Shown here: positions 7,626-15,475 of the stretch, in pieces | How the letters are laid out: every line of letters starts with the position of its first letter | Position numbering within the stretch: position 1 is the stretch's first letter | Assembly (NCBI GenBank): GCA_944391085.1 | Contig: CALXSE010000005.1 | Coordinates: forward strand, 55,988 to 119,987 | Direction of reading: 5' to 3' | Origin: an uncultured Kiritimatiellota bacterium | GTDB lineage: Bacteria > Verrucomicrobiota > Kiritimatiellia > RFP12 > DVOR01 | Length of the DNA: 64,000 nucleotides | Position numbers and translations under genes: made by a program | The notes under the pieces: generated by a model | What the model saw: only the letters and a program-made list of their open reading frames with translations | What the model was told of the DNA's origin: nothing | Database searches by the model: none

Positions 7626-9632
7626 CTACTCCTCCAAAGCTGGCTTCTCTCTTGTTACATTATAGATTGCATCTTTTATATATTGAGGAACGATAAAAGG
7701 TGATGCAACCGTCTCACCATTTTCTATGGCTCGGGATTGCTTTTGCAAAGCTCGCCCTAAAGCCAGTGCTACTTGCGCCTTTGCTGAATTCCTTGAACGG
7801 ATAAATAGCCAGATCATAAGTGCTTTAAGCTGTTGATCGGAGGTTTCATTCACTTTTATCTTGAGTTTAGGCCCGGCAATGGGATATGCTGAGGCAATTG
7901 CATCTAACATATATGAGATATTGTTTGGCTCTAATGCCAGGGCATACTCAAACGTCTTAACTGAGCCAAAACATCTTACAATGTTGTTACTACATAAGTC
8001 AGAGATGGAATTATATCTGTCCGATGGTGTTCCATGCTCTATCTTATCCGTTATCCCAGTTAAATCATCATTAAAATCTAAATCTTTGGGGATATATGTA
8101 GGTTCTTCCTTATTGGCACATCGGTCATCGTCAGTGATAATAGAAGCCTTTGCAAACCCAGCGTCTTGACCGGGTACCTTCATCATTTTCGCAAACGGAG
8201 AAAAACCAACACCGTTTATGTTTACAAGTTCAACAGCATACATATCCAATGGCCGATCAATTAGTTTAGTAAACTCAGGCACCAAAATAGCCTCACTAAT
8301 TCCTTCGACAAAAATAACACCTTTGGCAAAGAAAAGTTGGGATTTCGTTACATCTAAATATTTTTCCAAATAGTCACGTTCTTCATCCGTTAGAGAAGCT
8401 TTAACAAGCGGATAATTGTATAATTTGTGCTGGTTTTCATACAGCAAATTGATATGTTTAATCCCAATTTTTGAAACCAATGTTGGAGAATGCGATGTCA
8501 TAATTACCTGTATATTCTCGTAATGCGCCACCTTTTTTGCAAAGAAATTTAAAATCAATTCTTGCAATTGCGGATGTAGGTGTGCCTCTGGTTCCTCTAC
8601 CAAGAACAAATTTGCATAGATCCCACTTTTGGCAAAAGACATATCTCCCAATACAGCCGACATAAACAGAAGATTGTTATAACCCAATCCATTTTGAAAA
8701 ATTTCAAAGGAATGAGTTTTTAATGCCAGTAATGCTTCCTTGATGGCAATATCCAAATCTTTTTTCTTTTCAATTAAAGCATCAATATCAATGTATAATC
8801 CCCCATCCTGAATGTGAATAAACGGCTTATATTCCTCTGTATGCTCCAGATCACTTATCAGGGAATAATATTGATGGCAAGCTTCCATAAAATGCCACCG
8901 CGGGATAATCCACGATCTTAGAGATGCCGTGATGGACTCGAACTTGGGTTCAACAAAGCCTAAATCAACCGTCTGATGTAATAGATTCTGCTCAATAGAA
9001 AGCAAATTTTCGTTAATGACTTGCTTTGTTTTGCCTAGCGACTCTGATTGCAGTATTTCTTGGTTAGCAGTGCGCAATTTCTCAACAAGGCTCTCTTTTT
9101 CTTCCGGCTTATTTGCAATGGTTTCAAGCAATTCCGCAAGCTTGCTGTTGCGTGAAGGCCTCATTTCATTTGTGGCATCTCTTAAAGCACTTAAATAGGC
9201 AAGGTTTACGGCTTCAAGTGTATCTGCAGATAATGAATTTCCCTCACACTTGCCGCCCCATGCTCTGTACTTTACTTTATCAGCACCAGCCGGAGTTTTT
9301 TCTAACGTGAAAATCACATGGAATTCCCCGCAGTCTGTTTGTACGGGGTCCCAGATTTCAATCAAGTTTTTAGGAACATCTTTGAGATATATGTCGATTT
9401 GCGCCGATGTCGCTTTTTCTCCAGCTACATTTACATGAAAGTCGGTCTTGCTGAAGAAGATGTCTTTCTTGTATAGCACACAAGAAAAAGCAATTCTAAT
9501 CGCATCAATTAATGCTGATTTCCCGCTGTTATTTTCACCGATAACAACATTGATTCCCTTATTAAATAAAAAAGTAACCCCTTCATTTCCAAACACTCTA
9601 AAGTTTTGAATTCTGACTTCCTGAATGTACAT
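7626..9632 (-). CDS. gajA: OLD-family ATPase/TOPRIM nuclease, Gabija GajA-like
   Basis: A 668-aa class 2 OLD protein. The start chosen is ATG 9632, with GGAG 6 nt upstream; an in-frame GTG four codons earlier (9644) overlaps that ribosome binding site. The N-terminal ABC-type ATPase has Walker A GENNSGKS (about residues 32-39), Walker B LFLVEEPEAHLHP (about 342-354) and H-loop TSHS (about 379-382). The C-terminal TOPRIM nuclease has FVEGISE (about 441-447) and ITDDDR (about 499-504). In Gabija, GajA is the nucleotide-sensing endonuclease that assembles with GajB. It starts 37 nt downstream of hsdS in the same direction, so it is probably read from the hsd promoter. It is longer than the reference GajA (about 578 aa). 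It ends in TAG, which shows TAG is used as a stop here. Confidence 0.82.
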   Translation of the reverse strand: MYIQEVRIQNFRVFGNEGVTFLFNKGINVVIGENNSGKSALIDAIRIAFSCVLYKKDIFFSKTDFHVNVAGEKATSAQIDIYLKDVPKNLIEIWDPVQTDCGEFHVIFTLEKTPAGADKVKYRAWGGKCEGNSLSADTLEAVNLAYLSALRDATNEMRPSRNSKLAELLETIANKPEEKESLVEKLRTANQEILQSESLGKTKQVINENLLSIEQNLLHQTVDLGFVEPKFESITASLRSWIIPRWHFMEACHQYYSLISDLEHTEEYKPFIHIQDGGLYIDIDALIEKKKDLDIAIKEALLALKTHSFEIFQNGLGYNNLLFMSAVLGDMSFAKSGIYANLFLVEEPEAHLHPQLQELILNFFAKKVAHYENIQVIMTSHSPTLVSKIGIKHINLLYENQHKLYNYPLVKASLTDEERDYLEKYLDVTKSQLFFAKGVIFVEGISEAILVPEFTKLIDRPLDMYAVELVNINGVGFSPFAKMMKVPGQDAGFAKASIITDDDRCANKEEPTYIPKDLDFNDDLTGITDKIEHGTPSDRYNSISDLCSNNIVRCFGSVKTFEYALALEPNNISYMLDAIASAYPIAGPKLKIKVNETSDQQLKALMIWLFIRSRNSAKAQVALALGRALQKQSRAIENGETVASPFIVPQYIKDAIYNVTREKPALEE

Positions 9633-9669
9633 AGTCCACTCCACCTTAATGATGATTCAGTTTTTTAAG

Positions 9670-11145
9670 TCACTTTAATTTTTCGCACAGCGGCAGCGAC
9701 TGTTCCAGTTTTTCGACGATGCGTTTTTGCTCGGCAAGGGGCGGAAGGGGAACAAGAAATTGTTCTAACCTCTTTGCCGCTAAATTTGGTTGTGCCGTTC
9801 CATTATCGTACCGTTTTATTTCGGAGAACAGTAGTGGAGAATCTAAGTAGTACATAAGAAATTTATCTATCACTTCTTTTGCAAATGAATTGCGGAGTAT
9901 TACCAAAGAAGATGCAATTGCCCCCTTTTCAAAAGGATAAATGCCATGCTTTCCCAGTGATCCCCTTATGCATACAACAACATCATCCTTTTGCAATTTC
10001 CCGTTTCCAAGTTTAGAATACTGCTCCTCTGTCATACAGAGAAGATTTTCGTCTTGGATTACAGTTTTTCCATCAAGGTTTCCTGCGCTGATAAATGGTA
10101 TACCGCTTTTTGAAAGTTTCGCTTTTGAAGGGTAGTTTTTACCACGATCACCATTTAGTACTGTCCAAATTTGAGAAAGCCTTACCCACTTCCAACTCTC
10201 CGGGATATCAAAAGGCTTTTCGTCGTCGGTGATTTCGGGTAGGGGCTTTTCTTTTTTGATTTTTCCTGCTTTGATGAGCCGCTGTTTCTCCTCTTGAATC
10301 TGGGCAAAGAGTTCTTCGGCGGTGCCTTCTTCGGGGCGCTGTTCCACCAGTTTGCCCTGGAGGGCATACTGCAAGAGGGATTTTTTCATATCCTCCGGGA
10401 AGCGGCGGTTAAACTGCTCTAGCTTGGTCCACGCCTGCTCGTAGCGGTCGATATAGGGCAGCAGTTCCTCGATTTTGGCAACGATGCGCTTTTGCTCGGC
10501 AAGAGGTGGGAGGGGGAACGGTAATTCAATCATTGTGTCCGTTCCAACCCTTGGCATTTTTACTCCGTAGGTAACAGAATTGATAATAAAATCCACATAA
10601 GGAGACTTTAAAAAGTACACTGCATATTGCGAATCCATGCTCCCAAACAAATTAAAGGGAACCATTTCAGATGAACAGATTCCGTCCTTTGGAGCAACGA
10701 GTATCTTTTTTAGGTACGGACGAAGCTTACTGTATAGGACTTGCCCTTTGTAAAATCGGACCTTGTCTCCGGTAATTTTTCGTTCGGATGCTTTACAAAT
10801 ATTGATGATTTTCCCGCTCTCTTTTTCAATATCTTCAAGATCCAATGACCACATATCGTCTGTAATATCGTTTGCTGATATTTTTTCTTTTCGCTGATTA
10901 TATGTACTTACATTGCTCAAACGCACCCATATCCAACTCTCCGGAATCTCAAATGGCTTCTCGTCCTCTGTGATCTCCGGCAGGGCCTTTTCCTTCTTGA
11001 TCTTTCCCTCTTTGATAAGCCGCTGCTTCTCCGCCTGAATCCGGGCAAAGAGTTCCTCAGCGGTGCCCTCTTCGGGGCGTTGCTCCACCAGCTTACCCTG
11101 GATGGCAAGCTGCAAAATGCTGTTTTTCAGTTCCTGCGGGGTCAT
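9670..11145 (-). CDS. hsdS: Type I restriction-modification specificity subunit
   Basis: A 491-aa HsdS, giving sequence specificity to the HsdR2M2S complex. It has two target-recognition domains, each followed by a conserved helix ending in the PLPPLAEQKRIV motif (about residues 215-226 and 472-483). Two nearly identical conserved blocks (LVEQRPEEGTAEELFA...) open the protein and recur at about residue 253. The ATG at 11145 overlaps the hsdM stop by 4 nt (ATGA). The domains between the repeats are more AT-rich than the repeats, as expected if recognition domains are exchanged. The length is normal for a two-domain HsdS. The recognition site cannot be read from sequence. Confidence 0.93.
   Translation of the reverse strand: MTPQELKNSILQLAIQGKLVEQRPEEGTAEELFARIQAEKQRLIKEGKIKKEKALPEITEDEKPFEIPESWIWVRLSNVSTYNQRKEKISANDITDDMWSLDLEDIEKESGKIINICKASERKITGDKVRFYKGQVLYSKLRPYLKKILVAPKDGICSSEMVPFNLFGSMDSQYAVYFLKSPYVDFIINSVTYGVKMPRVGTDTMIELPFPLPPLAEQKRIVAKIEELLPYIDRYEQAWTKLEQFNRRFPEDMKKSLLQYALQGKLVEQRPEEGTAEELFAQIQEEKQRLIKAGKIKKEKPLPEITDDEKPFDIPESWKWVRLSQIWTVLNGDRGKNYPSKAKLSKSGIPFISAGNLDGKTVIQDENLLCMTEEQYSKLGNGKLQKDDVVVCIRGSLGKHGIYPFEKGAIASSLVILRNSFAKEVIDKFLMYYLDSPLLFSEIKRYDNGTAQPNLAAKRLEQFLVPLPPLAEQKRIVEKLEQSLPLCEKLK
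10180..10389 (-). repeat. hsdS internal repeat, copy 2
   Basis: A direct repeat of about 210 bp within hsdS, encoding DMKKSLLQYALQGKLVEQ through SWKWVRL. It matches copy 1 (10920-11139) at most residues. Such repeats allow recombination that swaps target-recognition domains. Confidence 0.75.
10920..11139 (-). repeat. hsdS internal repeat, copy 1
   Basis: The N-terminal copy of the hsdS repeat, encoding ELKNSILQLAIQGKLVEQ through SWIWVRL. It is paired with copy 2 at 10180-10389. Confidence 0.75.
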
Positions 11146-12620
11146 TGGGCAGCTCCTTCCAGAATCGCGGTGATCTCGGCCAGCACCCGGTCAATTTCGG
11201 CATTCAGGGAGGCCCGCTGTTCCTCATACCGGTGGATCAAATCCAGGGGCGCCAGAATTTCTTCCTCCTCATGGGGATAGCCGCACTGGTCAAGATTGTA
11301 GCCCAGCTCTTCGGTCAGCTGCTGGACGGTGAACTTTTTCGCTTTGGGGAAGCCTTCTTCCTCCAGCTCCCTGCGGTCGTTCCACCAGTCCAGCACCGGC
11401 TGGAAATGCTCCAGCTTCATGGGTTTAGTTTTGGAGAAATGCTTGTACCCCGCCGGCATATCCAGGCGGTAAAACCAGGTCTCTTCAGTGGAATGGGTGC
11501 TGTCAAAAAACAGGATGTTGGTGGTGATGGAGGTATACGGGGAGAACACGCTACCTGGCAGGCGGATGATGGTGTGGAGGTCAAACTCCCGCAACAACTT
11601 CTTCTTGATATTCACCTTGGCGTTGTCGGTGCCGAACAGGAAGCCGTCGGGCAGGATCACCGCCGCCCGACCGCCCCGTTTCAGCCGGTACATGATGACC
11701 GACAGAAACAGGTCGGCCGTCTCGGAACTGGCCAGATCATCGGGGAAGTGGTTTTTGACATCCGCCTTTTCCGCCCCGCCGTAAGGGGGATTCATCATGA
11801 TGACATGGAACCGGTCCGCCTCGGTATAGTCCAGCACGTCCTTCGTCAGGGAGTTGTCGTGATAGACCCGGGGCACATCCAGCCCGTGCAACAGCAGGTT
11901 GGTAATGCACAGCATATAGGGAAACTGCTTTTTCTCGATGCCGTAGACGGAGTTGCCACACGCTTCTTCATCCTCGGTGGTCTTGACCTGCTTGTGCAGT
12001 TCTTTCAGCCAGCTGACGAGAAAGCCGCCGGTGCCGCAGGCAAAGTCGGCCATCGTCTCTCCAATTTGGGGCTTGATGACCTGGGCCATAAAGTCGGTGA
12101 CCGCGCGGGGCGTATAGAACTCACCGGCGGAACCGGCGCTTTGCAGCTCTTTCAGGATGGTCTCGTAAATCTCGCCAAAGGCGTGGCTTTCCTCATAGTC
12201 GCTGAAATCCAGGTCATCAATGACATTGATGACCTGGCGCATCAGCACGCCATCCTTCATGTAGTTATTGGCATCGGCAAAAGTGGTCTGCATGATGGCC
12301 TTTTTGATGGGGGTGGAGGCGTTCACCGGCAGGTTTTTCAGGGTTGGGAACAGGGTGTTGTTGACGAAATCCAACAGTTTATCGCCGGTGGGCGCGGCGC
12401 CGGATTTATCATCGTGCGCCCAGTTCTGCCAGCGGCATTGCTCTGGGATGATGGATTGATAATTGTCATCGTCCCACGCCCAGTCCTGTTCCTTTGCGTC
12501 GTACACCTTCAAAAACAGCATCCAAGCAATCTGCTCAATGCGCTGGGCATCGCCGTTGATGCCCGCATCGTTGCGCATGATGTCCCGCAGCCGTTTTACA
12601 AATCCTGTCAAATTGCTCAT
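11142..12620 (-). CDS. hsdM: Type I restriction-modification DNA methyltransferase subunit
   Basis: A 492-aa N6-adenine methyltransferase. It has the N-terminal HsdM helical domain, the SAM-binding motif ADFACGTGGF (about residues 195-204) and the catalytic NPPYGG motif (about residues 275-280). It methylates host sites so HsdR does not cut. It starts 4 nt after the hsdR stop and overlaps hsdS by 4 nt, forming a compact hsdRMS operon. The length and motifs are complete. Codon use is closer to the host than that of gajAB but still distinct from flanking genes. Confidence 0.95.
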   Translation of the reverse strand: MSNLTGFVKRLRDIMRNDAGINGDAQRIEQIAWMLFLKVYDAKEQDWAWDDDNYQSIIPEQCRWQNWAHDDKSGAAPTGDKLLDFVNNTLFPTLKNLPVNASTPIKKAIMQTTFADANNYMKDGVLMRQVINVIDDLDFSDYEESHAFGEIYETILKELQSAGSAGEFYTPRAVTDFMAQVIKPQIGETMADFACGTGGFLVSWLKELHKQVKTTEDEEACGNSVYGIEKKQFPYMLCITNLLLHGLDVPRVYHDNSLTKDVLDYTEADRFHVIMMNPPYGGAEKADVKNHFPDDLASSETADLFLSVIMYRLKRGGRAAVILPDGFLFGTDNAKVNIKKKLLREFDLHTIIRLPGSVFSPYTSITTNILFFDSTHSTEETWFYRLDMPAGYKHFSKTKPMKLEHFQPVLDWWNDRRELEEEGFPKAKKFTVQQLTEELGYNLDQCGYPHEEEEILAPLDLIHRYEEQRASLNAEIDRVLAEITAILEGAAQ

Positions 12621-12624
12621 GGGG

Positions 12625-14964
12625 TTACACTACCTCGTCCATATAGATGGCCTGCTCCAGTTCCTGCACTGCTTTCAGATAGCCCTGTTTGCCGCCGAAA
12701 TACCCGGCGATTTTGGTAGGCTTGCCCAGCTTCAGGAAGGGGGCGAGCTTCAAGATTTCCGTTTTTTCAATCTCGTAGATTCCGACGTTCATGTACTTAT
12801 CCAGCAGAGCCTCCAGCACCTCTCTGGCCACGCCGCTGTACCGGCTGAAAAAGTCACGCTTTTTCACATTGTTGGCCCGTTCCCGGCGGGTCAAGGGCTT
12901 CTTGTCAAAGGCCACATGGCAGATGAAGTCAAAGTCGTCCACATCAGTCATGCCCTGATTCGCTTTCAGCAGTTCCAGATCAATACCGTGTTCATGGAGC
13001 AGATCACGAATCTGCTCCTTTTTCTCCTGCGCCGACCACTGGCGGATGAAGTTGTCTAGCGAAGCATACTCGCCCCGAATGTTTTCCTTGGTGTAGTCGA
13101 TGATACTCTCCTGGCGCAGCAGTTTGCCGTTGACGTCATAGACCGATACGGTTTTGTGGATGATCTGCACCGTACAACCGTTTTTGTCCACAATGGGTTT
13201 CTGTTTGGGTTCCGGCGGCGGCACATTCGGTGGGGGTTGTTCCAGCGGTTCCGCCGGTTCTTTGGGCTGCTTCCCGCCTGGCGTGTAGCCTTCGTTCTCC
13301 TCGATGGGGCCATCCCATTCCGGGTCGGCAAACAGGCGGGTCACGTTGCGGAAATCCATGACCACAAAGTGCGTCTTACCCTCTTTTTCCCGTAGACGGG
13401 TGCCGCGGCCAATGATCTGCTTGAACTCGGTCATAGAGCCGATCATCTCATCCAACACGATCAGCTTGGTCATCTTGCAGTCCGCGCCGGTGGACAGCAG
13501 CTTGGAGGTGGTGGCGATGACCGGATACGGCGATGAGATCGAGATAAAGTATTTCAGCTTGCTTTTACCGTAGTCGTCCCCGCCGGTAATGCGCACCACA
13601 TAGTCGGGATTTTCTTTCATCATATCGACGTTGAGCTTTGCCAATGCGTTCCGCATTCGCAAAGCGGCATCCTCAGTGGCACAGAACACAATGGTCTTGT
13701 CCATGCGGTTGGTGCTTTTCAGGTAGTTGGTGATTTCCTGCGCCACCTGCTGGATGCGGTCCTCAATGATGATGTTATAGTCGTAATCACTGTTGGTATA
13801 GATGCGGTCTGGAATCTCCACACCGTTGATGTCCTTCTGTCCCTTATGCGGACGCCAGCCTTCCCCGATGTCCGTCATGATATTGATGACCTTGAAGGGT
13901 GCAAGGAAGCCGTCCTCAATGCCTTCTTTCAGGCTGTAGGTATAGAGCGGCTCCCCAAAGTAGCTGAGGTTGGAGATATATTTGGTCTCCTTGGGTGTGG
14001 CCGTCATGCCGATCTGGGTGGCAGATTGGAAATATTCCAGAATCCTGCGCCAGCGGCTTTCCTCCTTGGCGGAGCCTCTGTGGCACTCGTCTACGATGAT
14101 AAGGTCGAAGAAGTCCGGCGCAAACAGCTCGCTGAAATGCTCCTGGTCATCATCGCCCACCAGCTGCTGGTACAGGGAGAAATACATCTCGTGGGAGGTG
14201 ATGGTGCTTTTATCGTCCTTGGCCACATTGATTTTATGGGTGACCTTTTCCAGCGGAGCAAAATCCTGTTGGATGGACTGATCCACCAGAATGTTCCGGT
14301 CAGCCAGGTAGAGGATCTTGCGTTTCATACCGCTTTGCAGCATTCGGTACACGATCTGGAAGGCAGTGTAGGTTTTGCCGGTGCCGGTAGCCATCACCAA
14401 AAGAATTCGCTGCTGTCCCCGGGCAATGGCATCCACCGTGCGATTGATGGCGATACGCTGGTAATAACGGGGCGGGTAGGTGTTCTGGCTGGTGTAGTAC
14501 GGCTGCTCCAATATCGTTTCCTGTTGGGGTGTCAAGCCGGATTTCTGCTTATATCGGGCAATCAGCTCCTGTTCTGTGGGGAACTCGTCCAGATTGAACT
14601 CACGCTCCTGTCCGGTCAAGAAATCGTGTTCTACAAATCCATCCCCGTTGGAGCTGTACGCAAAGGGAACATCCAGCATTTGCGCATAGGTCATTGCCTG
14701 CTGCAATCCATAGGAAACGCCGTGCGCATTGTCTTTCGCCTCTACAATGGCAATAGGGTTGTTCGCGTTGAGGTATAGGATATAATCCGCACGCTTGGGC
14801 TTTTCGCGGAACACAAAGTTGCCTTTCAGGTTGATTTTGCCGTCTGTGATACGGGTTTCCATGGTGATTTTATCCCGATCCCACTTGGAGAGAATCGCAG
14901 GGGTAATATACTGGAGTTTAATATCTTCCTCGCTCATTTGATGTTTGGGCAAAATCATACTCAC
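12625..14964 (-). CDS. hsdR: Type I restriction endonuclease subunit R
   Basis: A 779-aa EcoEI-type HsdR, the translocase/nuclease. The start is GTG 14964 with AAGGAAGG 7 nt upstream. The N-terminal PD-(D/E)xK nuclease core is visible (KRADYIL...VEAKD, about residues 78-97). The SF2 helicase has MATGTGKT and IIVDECHRGS (DEAD-like), then motif VI QIIGRGTRLRE. The C-terminal EcoEI_R_C region ends at DEVV. The length fits EcoEI-type HsdR, shorter than EcoR124I-type. It is the first intact gene of the minus-strand defence operon, directly behind a broken XRE regulator. Confidence 0.95.
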   Translation of the reverse strand: MSMILPKHQMSEEDIKLQYITPAILSKWDRDKITMETRITDGKINLKGNFVFREKPKRADYILYLNANNPIAIVEAKDNAHGVSYGLQQAMTYAQMLDVPFAYSSNGDGFVEHDFLTGQEREFNLDEFPTEQELIARYKQKSGLTPQQETILEQPYYTSQNTYPPRYYQRIAINRTVDAIARGQQRILLVMATGTGKTYTAFQIVYRMLQSGMKRKILYLADRNILVDQSIQQDFAPLEKVTHKINVAKDDKSTITSHEMYFSLYQQLVGDDDQEHFSELFAPDFFDLIIVDECHRGSAKEESRWRRILEYFQSATQIGMTATPKETKYISNLSYFGEPLYTYSLKEGIEDGFLAPFKVINIMTDIGEGWRPHKGQKDINGVEIPDRIYTNSDYDYNIIIEDRIQQVAQEITNYLKSTNRMDKTIVFCATEDAALRMRNALAKLNVDMMKENPDYVVRITGGDDYGKSKLKYFISISSPYPVIATTSKLLSTGADCKMTKLIVLDEMIGSMTEFKQIIGRGTRLREKEGKTHFVVMDFRNVTRLFADPEWDGPIEENEGYTPGGKQPKEPAEPLEQPPPNVPPPEPKQKPIVDKNGCTVQIIHKTVSVYDVNGKLLRQESIIDYTKENIRGEYASLDNFIRQWSAQEKKEQIRDLLHEHGIDLELLKANQGMTDVDDFDFICHVAFDKKPLTRRERANNVKKRDFFSRYSGVAREVLEALLDKYMNVGIYEIEKTEILKLAPFLKLGKPTKIAGYFGGKQGYLKAVQELEQAIYMDEVV

Positions 14965-14978
14965 GCGAACACCTTCCT

Positions 14979-15193
14979 TTACTCCGCTTGTTCGTCAGGC
15001 AAAATTTCTACAATATCATCCAGCGTGCAGTGACGTGTCCGGCAAATCTTCACCAGAACCTCTACCCGTACATCTTCGTTTTCCCCAGCTTCGCCATGGC
15101 GTTGGTGGTGATTCGTGCAGACTTGATCAGGTCTGTCTTAGTCATCCCTCTGTCAATGAGACTTTTCTATAGCTTATTGTAACAAACAGGCAT
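14979..15193 (-). pseudogene. XRE/Cro-type helix-turn-helix regulator, disrupted
   Basis: The reading from ATG 15193 (AAGGAGG 6 nt upstream) follows small Cro/CI-like regulators common in Firmicutes: MPVCYNKL...GMTKTDLIK...NAMAKLG, then after a frame change VRVEVLVKICRT...LDDIVEILPDEQAE, ending TAA at 14979. Two lesions are visible. Codon 9 is TAG (15167-15169), where the family has Trp. One A is missing in a homopolymer at 15079-15082, shifting the frame. An intact version would be about 70 aa. It sits between the operon promoter and hsdR, where a repressor of the restriction genes would be expected. The closeness to Firmicutes proteins is from memory. Confidence 0.8.
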
Positions 15194-15231
15194 GGTGTTC
15201 CTCCTTGTACTCAGCGGTTAATCACATTGTC

Positions 15232-15260
15232 ATTATACTACGTAGAAGCAAAAACTTCAA
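15232..15260 (-). promoter_or_regulatory. Promoter of the hsd/gaj defence operon
   Basis: On the minus strand, TTGAAG (15260-15255), a 17-bp spacer and a perfect TATAAT (15237-15232). It drives the XRE pseudogene, hsdRMS and, with no obvious internal terminator, gajAB. Confidence 0.75.
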
Positions 15261-15320
15261 TTTTCAATAGAAATTCTAAATATTTGTATTGATCAGGGGT
15301 ACAGCTCATCAGCCAAAAGG

Positions 15321-15349
15321 TTAGAAGCACTTTGAATACATGTTATACT
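15321..15349 (+). promoter_or_regulatory. Promoter of mcrBC
   Basis: TTAGAA (15321-15326), a 17-bp spacer and TATACT (15344-15349). The predicted start near 15356 gives a leader containing AAGGAG (15405-15410) before ATG 15419. It diverges from the hsd promoter, about 60 bp away. Confidence 0.65.
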
Positions 15350-15418
15350 TTCTAAGGAGGAAGTAAAACAGGGATGGAACAGGTTGCCGTTGTCGCCGCA
15401 GATCAAGGAGTGATTCCT

Positions 15419-15472
15419 ATGGAGAGAGAGGATTTCGCTTGGATTGGGTTTTATACGGAATTCGCCGAGTAG
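15419..15472 (+). pseudogene. Original N-terminus of mcrB, cut off by an in-frame amber codon
   Basis: ATG 15419 has a good ribosome binding site (AAGGAG, 8 nt upstream) and encodes MEREDFAWIGFYTEFAE, then TAG (15470-15472). Beyond the TAG the same frame continues directly into the McrB protein (LLPYMKDRQTLIAKL). From memory, related McrB proteins keep a Lys/Asp at the TAG position and start with this aromatic-rich segment, so this looks like a nonsense mutation rather than a separate peptide. Confidence 0.7.
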
Positions 15473-15475
15473 CTG

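Noticed and set aside
11145..12719. Plus-strand open frame antisense to hsdM
   Set aside because: hsdM has all catalytic motifs; the antisense product has no recognisable domain.
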